From NCBI GenBank assembly GCA_031383555.1, contig JANMZR010000235.1, forward strand, positions 1 through 6,364: 6,364 bases of DNA. The letters are read 5' to 3'. Below are positions 1-6,364 of this stretch, piece after piece; position 1 is the stretch's first letter, and every line of letters begins with the position of its first letter. Origin of the DNA: JANMZR01 sp031383555 (GTDB lineage Bacteria; Bacteroidota; Bacteroidia; Cytophagales; Spirosomataceae). Both the position numbers and the translations under genes were made by a program. The notes beneath the pieces are model-generated. The model ran no database searches. It was given only the letters and a program-made list of their open reading frames with translations, and had not been told where the DNA came from.

Positions 1-474
1 ATAGAGTGTGGCAATAAAAGCATGATCTTGAGGAAGGTCGATATGAGGGACGCCTGATTTGAAAAAAGCCAATTGGAAATCTTGCATTTCTTGCCAATTA
101 ATAACTTCGGTATAAAGGTCAAGCCTCAATTTATCAATCATTACATTGATATTATTTACTGCTAATTCTGAGTTCCAGCCCCCATCCACATGAAATACTA
201 ATGGTCTCAAACCAAGCTCTTTTACCGCTAAATGGAGCATAAAAGAGCTATCACCACCACCACTCATGCCCATTATACAATCAAAATCACGATTTTTACC
301 ATCTTCTTTTATTTTTTTTGCAATTTTATCTAAAGCCCTTCTCCCCTTTTCATCTGTATGCCAATTGGGTAATACATTTTCCATATAATCATGACAATGA
401 TCGCAAACTCCTAATGAATCAAAGCTGATTTTTGAATCTGAAGTGTCCATTACACAATTTGTACAGATTTGGTA
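1..474 (-). repeat. Paralogous duplication, copy A (pairs with 3096-3569)
   Basis: Bases 1-474 align without gaps to 3096-3569 in the same orientation. In the first 60 aligned bases I count 13 differences, and protein identity is about 78%. The match continues to the left edge, so the full repeat unit is longer than what is seen. This is an old coding duplication or a related transferred gene, not a recent exact repeat. Confidence 0.85.
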
Positions 475-480
475 GTTTCC
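1..480 (-). other. C-terminal WbpG-type domain of the fusion (partial)
   Basis: This is the amidotransferase part of the fused frame, residues 652 to 811. It shows the full N-terminal half of the family: a four-cysteine zinc-ribbon-like pair (CTNC and CDHC), the DFDCIMGMSGGGDSS ATP-pyrophosphatase loop, HVDGGWNSELA, and PHIDLPQDHAF. It aligns without gaps to residues 4-161 of the stand-alone protein encoded at 2445-3578; I count 34 differences in 158 residues. The AsnB part ends around SWLKLFTKQQ (about residue 640), so the linker is only about a dozen residues. No ATG, GTG or TTG codon lies in frame between the AsnB end and the first CxxC. The residue aligned with the paralogue's initiator Met is Leu651 (TTA). 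Separate translation of this domain therefore looks unlikely. Confidence 0.85.
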
Positions 481-2433
481 TAAATTTACATTTTCAAGAT
501 ATCTTAATGGTTCAATTTGTTGTTTTGTAAATAGTTTTAACCAAGAAACAATAGAAATTAAACTTAGAATTGTATATGTGCCATCTATTTTACCCTTTAG
601 GTTGTCACTTATTAATTTATGAACCGTTTTGACATTAAATATTTTAGCTTGATCTAATGTTATTGAATTTAGATTTTCATTTATATATTCTTTAAGTTCA
701 TTTCTTGACCATTCTCTAATTGGTGTGCCAAAGCCCGATTTTGACCTATAAATAACCTCTTTAGGTAAATATCTTTCCATTACTTTCTTAAGAAGATATT
801 TTGTTACATTGTTTTTTAATTTTAAATTTGGTGGTATTTTAGTGCTAAACTCTACTAAATCTTTATCTAAAAAAGGCACTCTAACTTCAACACCCTCAGC
901 CATACTTAATTTATCGGTATAATTCAAATTGTGATCAACCAAGAAATATTTCAACTCCCAAAAAAGCATTTGATTTAATTCTGATTTTTCATTTGGTATA
1001 TTTTCTAAGGAATTTATTAATATATTTTCGGGATTGTAACTTTCAATTGACTTTCGAAAACTGTCTTTAAATAGATTTTTATTGATATCAATATTCACCC
1101 ATCCAAAATATCCAGCCATTCTTTCAAGTTTCGATTTTTGAATATTTGAAAGTACTTTTTTAATCCTCCTAATAAAACTTGAATTAGATTTGAACAATGA
1201 ATTTTTTGATATTCTATTTAAAAACTTCCTAATTGGAAGTGGAATTTGTTCAAAATATTTTTCAAAAATTAATGCTTGATGACGCCGATATCCTGAAAAT
1301 AGATCATCTCCTGCAGCCCCGCCTAATAATACCGTATATCCTTGTTTTCTAGCTATTTTACTAATATTTAGCACATGAAGTGGGGCTGTATCAGCTTGTG
1401 GTTCATCTAAATGATAAATCATTTTATCAAAATCCCTAATAATATCCACTTTACCATCTACAATTTCAAGTTCAACATCTAAATGTTCGGCAACTTGCTT
1501 TGCATAGGCAAGGTCATTAGTAAATCCCTCATCGTTAATATCGCCATAGTCTATTGTGAAACACTTTAATTTTTTTTGTGGCATTGCTTTCTTTGCCATT
1601 GCTACCACAGCACTTGAGTCAAGTCCCCCTGAAAGAAAAAAGCCAACTGGTACATCAGAAATTAATTGCCTTTTTACGGCATTGAAAAGTAAGGTATCTA
1701 ATTCATCTATTAACTCTTCTTCAGACTTATCAAAATATTTACCATTAAACGGGATTTCATAATATTTTTTTATTTTAATGGTTGATTTACCTTTACTATT
1801 TATCAATTCAACAGCATTGAACTTTAATAAATGGCCAGGTAATAATTTTTTAACATATTTGAATGGTGTATTGTTGCCTGGGCTGTAAAGAAAGTGAATA
1901 TAACTAATAAGCGATTCATTATTTAATGTTTCATCAAAATCAGGAATTACTTTTAATGCTTTTATTTCGGAAGAAAAGGCCAAATAATTGCCTTTTTGAT
2001 AGTAATATAATGGTTTTACTCCAAATTGATCTCTAACCAAAATACAATCGAAAGTTTGAGTATTGTAAATAGCCAAAGCAAATATGCCATTTAGCATATT
2101 AAATATTTTATCACCGTATTCTATATAGCCATAAAGTATTGTTTCAGTATCGCTAGTTGATATGAAGGGGTATTTATTTTTTATGGTTTCTCGTATTTCC
2201 CAATGATTGTATATTTCACCATTGTATATAATACAATATTGGCCATCAGCAGTGAACATGGGCTGTTTGCCATTTTCGGTGAGGTCTTGGATGGCTAAGC
2301 GCCTATGACCTAAAGCAATATATTCATCTATAAAAATACCAGAGCCGTCAGGACCTCTATGGGCTATTTTGGCAATACTTTCATGAATTAAATCTTTATT
2401 TTCATTTGTTACAAAACCTGATATTCCACACAT
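1..2433 (-). CDS. asnB: AsnB-like glutamine amidotransferase fused to a WbpG-type N-acetyl sugar amidotransferase domain (3' end cut by window)
   Basis: One frame stays open from ATG 2433 to base 1 (811 codons, no stop; every triplet read by hand). Residues 1-200 are a class II glutaminase domain: Met-Cys2-Gly nucleophile, HRRLAIQDL (43-51, glutamine-binding Arg45), NGEIYN (71-76), and SDTET with Asp95. Residues 230-640 are the AsnB synthetase domain: PP-loop SGGLDSS (268-274), DEPQAD, GGAAGDDLFSGY (371-382), and late motifs VRVPFLD and KSGFGTP. The family moves glutamine amide nitrogen onto an AMP-activated carboxylate. The Ala at 373, where E. coli AsnB has catalytic Glu348, resembles LPS-cluster AsnBs that may amidate sugar acids (inference). 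From residue 652 the chain becomes WbpG-like: CxxC at 657-660 and 677-680, second PP-loop SGGGDSS (724-730), then GGWNSELAV. About 216 further residues are expected beyond the window. The start is decided by Cys2; a weak AGAAGG lies 14 bases upstream at 2448-2453, overlapping the previous stop codon. A cytosolic enzyme; an assembly error at the junction remains possible. Confidence 0.9.
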   Translation of the reverse strand, partial: MCGISGFVTNENKDLIHESIAKIAHRGPDGSGIFIDEYIALGHRRLAIQDLTENGKQPMFTADGQYCIIYNGEIYNHWEIRETIKNKYPFISTSDTETILYGYIEYGDKIFNMLNGIFALAIYNTQTFDCILVRDQFGVKPLYYYQKGNYLAFSSEIKALKVIPDFDETLNNESLISYIHFLYSPGNNTPFKYVKKLLPGHLLKFNAVELINSKGKSTIKIKKYYEIPFNGKYFDKSEEELIDELDTLLFNAVKRQLISDVPVGFFLSGGLDSSAVVAMAKKAMPQKKLKCFTIDYGDINDEGFTNDLAYAKQVAEHLDVELEIVDGKVDIIRDFDKMIYHLDEPQADTAPLHVLNISKIARKQGYTVLLGGAAGDDLFSGYRRHQALIFEKYFEQIPLPIRKFLNRISKNSLFKSNSSFIRRIKKVLSNIQKSKLERMAGYFGWVNIDINKNLFKDSFRKSIESYNPENILINSLENIPNEKSELNQMLFWELKYFLVDHNLNYTDKLSMAEGVEVRVPFLDKDLVEFSTKIPPNLKLKNNVTKYLLKKVMERYLPKEVIYRSKSGFGTPIREWSRNELKEYINENLNSITLDQAKIFNVKTVHKLISDNLKGKIDGTYTILSLISIVSWLKLFTKQQIEPLRYLENVNLGNYQICTNCVMDTSDSKISFDSLGVCDHCHDYMENVLPNWHTDEKGRRALDKIAKKIKEDGKNRDFDCIMGMSGGGDSSFMLHLAVKELGLRPLVFHVDGGWNSELAVNNINVMIDKLRLDLYTEVINWQEMQDFQLAFFKSGVPHIDLPQDHAFIATLY

Positions 2434-2444
2434 AATATTTGTTT

Positions 2445-3578
2445 TTACCTTCTCAACATTTTTTCCAGCCCCAAAAGGGTCATCACTTTAGCTCCAAAAC
2501 TAAATAGTGATTCTTGATTTTTATAGTCTTTATAGGTTTTATTTGGCAAATCCATAAATGCCTGTAATTCAGAAACTTTAATGCCTAATTTGGTGGCAAT
2601 ATATTCAAAATCATGCTTTACAGTTTCAACATCAATAGCAGGAAATTCTAATTTTTTTATTGCCTCTTCTTTTGTTAATTGTTTAGTAAGAATAAGGCTT
2701 GAAAATTGTACTCTTCGGGTATCGAAACCAAATTTACTGGGAAGCCAATAGCCTTCATAAAACCTAGTGAACCGAGACTCAAAATGTTTTTGTGGATAGG
2801 GCTGCCAACCATATTCTTTTTTCAAAAATTGCATAGCCTCTTCTTTGATATAAGGCAAAAAATTAAGAGGTTTTACAACTTGGATATTTTTAAAATACCT
2901 TAAATAAACTTTATGCCTTAAAATAGGGCTGAAGGGATAGTTTTTTAATTTAATTGTGCCAAATTTTTTATGGATATCGTTAATTTGAGCCATATCAGTA
3001 CCAAAATAAAAAAATTCTTTAGGATTATTGGTGCATTCTGTGGAGAAATTACCGCCATTAAGTATATATTTGATGTTGTATTTATCAGCAAAATTATAAA
3101 GTGTAGCAACAAATGCATGATCTTGAGGCAAATCGATGTGCGGAACTGATGATTTGAAAAATGCCAATTGAAAATCTTTCATTTCTTCCCAATCGATAAC
3201 TTCGGTATAGAGGTCAAGGCCTAATTTATCAATCATTACCTCAATATTTTTTACAGCAAGTTCTGAATTCCAACCTCCATCAACATGAAATACCAGTGGG
3301 CGAAGGCCGAATTCTTTAACAACCAAGTGCAGCATATATGAGCTATCGGCGCCGCCACTCATGCCCATAATACAATCAAAATCACGCCCTTTGCCATCCA
3401 CTTTGATTTTATCAATAATTTTTTCAAGATTTTTCCGACCCACTTCAGAAGTATCCCAAACAGGTAAAATATTTTTATAAAAATTTTGACAATGGTCACA
3501 AACCCCATTTTCATCAAAACTAATTGCTGAATCTGATGTGTCCATCACACAAATTGAACAGATTTGGTAAGGGTGCAT
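2445..3578 (-). CDS. wbpG: N-acetyl sugar amidotransferase (WbpG/PseA type)
   Basis: A complete 377-residue protein, the usual size for this family. Enzymes of this type convert an N-acetyl group of a nucleotide sugar to an acetamidino group, using ATP and ammonia normally delivered by HisH/HisF-like partners (family knowledge from Pseudomonas WbpG and Campylobacter PseA). Visible are the CxxC pairs at 7-10 and 27-30 (zinc-ribbon-like), the PP-loop SGGADSS at 74-80 in the context CIMGMSGGADSS, HVDGGWNSELAV at 98-109, and ILNGGNFSTEC at 172-182. No signal peptide or membrane segment is seen, so it is cytosolic. ATG 3578 puts YQIC at residue 4, as expected for the family; no Shine-Dalgarno sequence is seen in the A/T-rich 12-base gap after the methyltransferase gene. 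Its stop lies 11 bases before the AsnB-WbpG fusion, which carries a close paralogue. Which sugar it acts on cannot be read from the sequence. Confidence 0.92.
   Translation of the reverse strand: MHPYQICSICVMDTSDSAISFDENGVCDHCQNFYKNILPVWDTSEVGRKNLEKIIDKIKVDGKGRDFDCIMGMSGGADSSYMLHLVVKEFGLRPLVFHVDGGWNSELAVKNIEVMIDKLGLDLYTEVIDWEEMKDFQLAFFKSSVPHIDLPQDHAFVATLYNFADKYNIKYILNGGNFSTECTNNPKEFFYFGTDMAQINDIHKKFGTIKLKNYPFSPILRHKVYLRYFKNIQVVKPLNFLPYIKEEAMQFLKKEYGWQPYPQKHFESRFTRFYEGYWLPSKFGFDTRRVQFSSLILTKQLTKEEAIKKLEFPAIDVETVKHDFEYIATKLGIKVSELQAFMDLPNKTYKDYKNQESLFSFGAKVMTLLGLEKMLRR
3096..3569 (-). repeat. Paralogous duplication, copy B (pairs with 1-474)
   Basis: This part of the stand-alone WbpG-type gene matches the amidotransferase portion of the AsnB fusion. 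The spacing between copies is 3095 bases and the whole AsnB part lies between them. Long identical blocks occur around the PP-loop and the PHIDLPQDHAF motif, enough to complicate short-read assembly or to permit recombination that would delete asnB. Confidence 0.85.
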
Positions 3579-3590
3579 TTTTTTATAAAT

Positions 3591-4268
3591 TCAATTTAAT
3601 ACAAATGAGTATTCACAAAAACTATCGGCGATTGAATATAGTTTATAATTATTTTTTTCTAAAAATTTTATCATCTTTTCTGTTTTTATATTGCCAATTT
3701 CAGGAAAAAAATGATGGAATTCAACCAAAAGTTGTTTGGGATAAATATTTTCTGATACCATATTTTCAATTACTCCATATTCAAAACCTTCAATATCCAT
3801 TTTCAATAAATCAATATTGGTATGCCCTAAATCCTTGAGAATTGATTTTAAACATTTGGATTGTACAAGAATTTCTTTACTCGTTTTGTGTTTGATTATT
3901 GTGTGCGATACGTTGTTTTCATTTGTTGGGCTATAGAAAGTTAACTCTCCATCAGTTGCTGCAAGTGCTAATGGAATATATACCAGTTTTTCAGGTAAAT
4001 TTTGTTTTGAAAGCCAGTTGACCACCTTTGGAGTAGGGTCAAAACCAAAAACGGTACAATTATATTTGTTTATTATTGAAAGATCGAAGGAGATGTCTTC
4101 ACCTAAACCAAACGAATAAACAATGCTATCTTTCGAAAGGGAATTTTTGAGAATATTCCAGCCTCCATAAACTGTACCATGCCTTTCTAAATTAGCTTTA
4201 ATATGTATTTTAGCATTAGGTGGATTTTTAAAATAAAATCTATAATATCTTTTTATCTTTTCAAGCAT
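3591..4268 (-). CDS. FkbM family SAM-dependent methyltransferase
   Basis: A 225-residue, short but complete FkbM-type (Methyltransf_21) enzyme. The SAM-binding glycine-rich strand is VYSFGLGEDISFD (50-62), followed by the acidic strand end VFGFDPTP (73-80). The family hallmark is LLKMDIEGFEYGVIENM (154-170), and LLVEFHHF (180-187) gives the next core strand. Such enzymes usually O-methylate small molecules or sugars; in polysaccharide loci they are presumed to methylate a glycan residue, but the acceptor cannot be told here. The start ATG 4268 lies inside the end of the upstream glycosyltransferase gene (8-base overlap, ATGCTTGA), which suggests translational coupling. No membrane segment is seen. 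The basic N-terminal 20 residues (KIKRYYRFYFKNPP) are common in this family. Confidence 0.88.
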   Translation of the reverse strand: MLEKIKRYYRFYFKNPPNAKIHIKANLERHGTVYGGWNILKNSLSKDSIVYSFGLGEDISFDLSIINKYNCTVFGFDPTPKVVNWLSKQNLPEKLVYIPLALAATDGELTFYSPTNENNVSHTIIKHKTSKEILVQSKCLKSILKDLGHTNIDLLKMDIEGFEYGVIENMVSENIYPKQLLVEFHHFFPEIGNIKTEKMIKFLEKNNYKLYSIADSFCEYSFVLN

Positions 4269-5373
4269 TTAATTTTGTATTAAAAAGATTCAAAACTGTT
4301 GTTAAAAATAATTTCTGAGAGTAAAATTCTATGCTATATTTATAATTGAATATGCCTATATCTTTTAAAATATTTCTATTAATCAACATTTGTTCAATTT
4401 TTTTTTTTAAGGCCATAGTTGACTTTTTTTCAACTTCAAACCCATTGATACCGTCTTTAAAAATATTGCGAATACCGCTATGATTTGTTGTAACTACTAC
4501 ACATCCACCAGCCATAGCTTCAATAATACTAAAAGGTTGTCCCTCGTATGGATAATAGGTTGGAAGGCAAAAAATATGAGCTTTATGAAATAAATCCTTT
4601 TTATTTTTACCTGCTACAGAACCATGATAATGAAGGTTCGGAAAATTCTCTAGCTTTTTTAAAAAATGAAATTTTTCATTTTCGGTTTCAAATGCACCAG
4701 CAAAGTCGATAGTAATCTTATTTTTTATTTCAACATCCAACATAGAATAGGCTTCCACTAATTCATTGTGTCCCTTTCCAAAAAGCATATTACTTAAAAA
4801 TAATATTTTTAAAGGAACAATATTGCCAAATTTACTCTCTATTTGGTTCTTATCAGAAAATAAGAAATCTTCAGCAAAATTTGGAATTATATGAATCCTG
4901 CTAGAACTTATGACATTTGAAAAGGATTGAGCTTGCGTATTACCCTCAACTATAACCGCTCTAATTTTTGAGACAAAGTATTTATTTATTTTAAAAATCC
5001 ATCCGTTATTGGGGCTTAAAATATTTTTCATTTCAGCCCCACCCAACATATGAATAATTATTTTTGATAAATTCATTCTACAAAAATGATATATAAATAA
5101 ATCTCTTACGTTTCCCAAAAACGATTCTGCAACCGTCAAATAAATTAAATCATAATTTCTTTGTTGCCTATAAATCTCAACCAAAATATTGAATATATCG
5201 AAAAATCTTTTGATATATAATTTAGATCCTATATTATTTTTACTTAAATCAATAATATTTACCTCATGGCTTTTACGTAATTCATTCACCAAAACCTTAA
5301 CTGGCAGTTGATTACCGTTCAGTGTGGCTGTTGCAAAATTCTTTGGCAAGGGAGCTATTACAAGTATTTTCAC
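4261..5373 (-). CDS. Family 4 (GT-B) glycosyltransferase
   Basis: A 370-residue, full-length group 1 glycosyltransferase. The N-terminal Rossmann strand is KILVIAPLP (2-10), followed by a loop with NGNQ that fits the acceptor-side glycine-rich region. The C-terminal donor-binding domain begins near PLKILFLSNMLFGKGHNELVE (187-207), with FAGAF (224-228) and YHGSVAGKNK (249-258). The catalytic EX7E motif is intact as E277-GQPFSII-E285, followed by AMAGGCVVVTT. It would transfer a nucleotide-activated sugar to a lipid-linked glycan at the cytoplasmic face; donor and linkage are unknown. The start is GTG 5373: the frame has a stop only two codons upstream and the next Met is residue 100, well inside the fold. 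The preceding gene ends 6 bases upstream and the methyltransferase start overlaps its stop. An A11 tract interrupts the C-terminal helix region (residues 322-326). Confidence 0.92.
   Translation of the reverse strand: MKILVIAPLPKNFATATLNGNQLPVKVLVNELRKSHEVNIIDLSKNNIGSKLYIKRFFDIFNILVEIYRQQRNYDLIYLTVAESFLGNVRDLFIYHFCRMNLSKIIIHMLGGAEMKNILSPNNGWIFKINKYFVSKIRAVIVEGNTQAQSFSNVISSSRIHIIPNFAEDFLFSDKNQIESKFGNIVPLKILFLSNMLFGKGHNELVEAYSMLDVEIKNKITIDFAGAFETENEKFHFLKKLENFPNLHYHGSVAGKNKKDLFHKAHIFCLPTYYPYEGQPFSIIEAMAGGCVVVTTNHSGIRNIFKDGINGFEVEKKSTMALKKKIEQMLINRNILKDIGIFNYKYSIEFYSQKLFLTTVLNLFNTKLNA
4398..4408 (-). repeat. A11 homopolymer inside glycosyltransferase gene (T11 on + strand)
   Basis: Eleven consecutive T on the plus strand read as A11 in the coding strand (TTA AAA AAA AAA ATT; Leu-Lys-Lys-Lys-Ile, residues 322-326). 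It is the longest mononucleotide run I found in the window. A one-base change would alter the last 45 or so residues, after the EX7E catalytic motif. Confidence 0.9.
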
Positions 5374-5379
5374 TAAATT

Positions 5380-6364
5380 TTACTGATTATTTACCAAATT
5401 TACCATTTGAGTAAATCTTTGATACATTATTTCTGAATTATATTTATTTCTGGCAAGCTCCAATACATTAATTCTCATATTGTCCAAAACTTTTTCCTTT
5501 TCAAATAAATCAATAATTTTTGCGGAAAGATCTGTATAATTGTCAATTTCAAAAGTCACCCCCGTTTTTTCACTTTCAAAAGCGACAAATTCCGGTCCGT
5601 GTAGTTTATCTATATTATGAGTGATTACGGGTAAGCCGAAACCAAATGCTTGCATTATGCTAAGGCCTATACCAGCCGGATGTACAAAAAAACTTGATGA
5701 AAGAAACCATGGGCACTGTTCACTTTCTTCGTAAAGTTCACCAAGAAAAATAATATTATCAGTTAACGTATTTTCAATTGCGAGTTGCTTAAAGCTTTCT
5801 GTGAGTATTCCATCTCCAATGCATATCCATAAAATATTTGGCTTTTGGGCCTTAATTAGTTTAAGCGCTTTTATAACCAGCGTGTAGTTATTTTTTTCAA
5901 TCAATCTTCCACAAGAAATAAAAATTGGTCTACCCAATAAACCCTTCTCTTTTTTAAATTGCGTTAGTTTGGATTCATCCCACTTTTCCATTTCAGAATC
6001 AATTTTTTTTTGATTCAAACCATTATTCATTGCCAAAATATTTTTATTTCTGAAGCCCGGATAAGATTTCAATTTTTCAATATCCAAATCATTATATAAA
6101 AAGTGGTTTTTAAATATTCTTAGCCAACATATTCTGATTTTTTTGGTAGTGGTATTATTTAAATGAGAGTGAACCATACTCCACATAACAACTTTTTTAT
6201 TTATCAATTGTAAAAATGTTGCAAAAAATGCATGACTCGCTATTCTAGGATTTCCATCGATAAATATTACATCGGCAGATTTTATTATTTTTAAAAAGGG
6301 CAAAAATTGCCAAATGAGTAAACCTTTTTTAAAAGTATAATTGGGCACTGTTAATATATTTTGG
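5380..6364 (-). CDS. Glycosyltransferase, GT-B/family 4-like (5' end cut by window)
   Basis: The frame is open to the right edge, so the true start lies outside the window. A GTG at 6348 could begin a 322-residue protein, but it falls at the Val of LTVPNYTFKKGLL, an internal motif of this subfamily, and the usual first strand of the N-terminal fold is missing. Residue numbers here count from that GTG. Visible are LLIWQFLPFLKIIKSADVIFIDGNPR (in pieces, 10-35), then the donor domain with FISCGRLIEKNN (143-154), WICIGDG (174-180), IIFLGELY (199-206) and HPAGIGLSIMQAFGFGLPVITHN (223-245), ending with HGPEF. Both glutamates of the usual EX7E motif are replaced (Ala225, Gln233); similar replacements with a HGPE motif occur in a recognised subgroup, so this need not mean inactivity. 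Probable role is sugar transfer in glycan assembly. The stop TAA lies 6 bases before the next gene. Confidence 0.87.
   Translation of the reverse strand, partial: QNILTVPNYTFKKGLLIWQFLPFLKIIKSADVIFIDGNPRIASHAFFATFLQLINKKVVMWSMVHSHLNNTTTKKIRICWLRIFKNHFLYNDLDIEKLKSYPGFRNKNILAMNNGLNQKKIDSEMEKWDESKLTQFKKEKGLLGRPIFISCGRLIEKNNYTLVIKALKLIKAQKPNILWICIGDGILTESFKQLAIENTLTDNIIFLGELYEESEQCPWFLSSSFFVHPAGIGLSIMQAFGFGLPVITHNIDKLHGPEFVAFESEKTGVTFEIDNYTDLSAKIIDLFEKEKVLDNMRINVLELARNKYNSEIMYQRFTQMVNLVNNQ

Noticed and set aside
1..480. Pseudogene remnant of wbpG
   Set aside because: All visible motifs (both CxxC pairs, PP-loop, GGWNSELA) are intact and the frame is open to the edge; no sign of decay within the window.
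489..491. ATG on the minus strand near the fusion junction as a separate start for the WbpG domain
   Set aside because: It is out of frame with the domain and is followed immediately by TAA.
1556..1762. Plus-strand 68-codon open frame
   Set aside because: Lies wholly antisense within the AsnB synthetase PP-loop region; its translation has no recognisable motif and is a shadow of the real frame.
2706..2903. Plus-strand 65-codon open frame
   Set aside because: Antisense to the stand-alone WbpG-type gene, low-complexity, no supporting context.
3524..3838. Plus-strand 104-codon open frame
   Set aside because: Antisense across the end of the methyltransferase gene and the start of the WbpG-type gene; the composition reflects AT-rich DNA and no family is recognisable.
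5374..5379. Promoter or terminator between the two glycosyltransferase genes
   Set aside because: The gap is only six bases, and none of the other gene junctions shows a hairpin followed by a T-run or convincing promoter elements; the layout fits one transcript.
6346..6348. GTG as the true start of the right-most glycosyltransferase
   Set aside because: The frame is open to the window edge, the codon falls within a conserved internal motif, and the N-terminal strand of the GT-B fold is missing downstream of it; the gene is more likely cut by the window.

Overview
The window is a compact stretch of a surface-polysaccharide (O-antigen, capsule or glycan) biosynthesis locus. All genes lie on the minus strand, so transcription enters at the right edge (6364) and leaves at the left edge (1). 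The DNA is very AT-rich, codons end mostly in A/T, and most starts have A/T-rich leaders rather than a good Shine-Dalgarno sequence. Together with the protein types this suggests a member of the Bacteroidota, but no taxonomic marker gene is present, so this is inference.

In transcription order: (1) a family 4-like glycosyltransferase cut at its N-terminus by the right window edge (5380-6364); (2) a second family 4 glycosyltransferase with a GTG start (4261-5373); (3) a small FkbM-type SAM-dependent methyltransferase (3591-4268); (4) a complete stand-alone N-acetyl sugar amidotransferase of the WbpG/PseA type (2445-3578); (5) a long open frame from 2433 to the left edge that encodes a whole asparagine-synthetase-like glutamine amidotransferase (class II glutaminase domain plus PP-loop synthetase domain) and continues with no stop into a second WbpG-type amidotransferase domain (1-480), which the window truncates. 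Gaps are 6, 12 and 11 bases, and genes 2 and 3 overlap by 8 bases. This is an operon layout with no visible internal promoter or terminator and no gene-free stretch over 300 bases.

The two glycosyltransferases would build the oligosaccharide, the FkbM enzyme would methylate it or a precursor, and the amidotransferases would put nitrogen on sugars: an acetamidino group (WbpG type) and possibly a uronamide (LPS-type AsnB). The most notable observation is the in-frame AsnB-WbpG fusion beside an intact WbpG paralogue about 78% identical at protein level over the shared 158 residues (hand count). The fused copy has no start codon of its own ahead of its first zinc-ribbon CxxC. The HisH/HisF-type ammonia-supplying partners usually found with WbpG are not in the window; they may lie beyond position 1.
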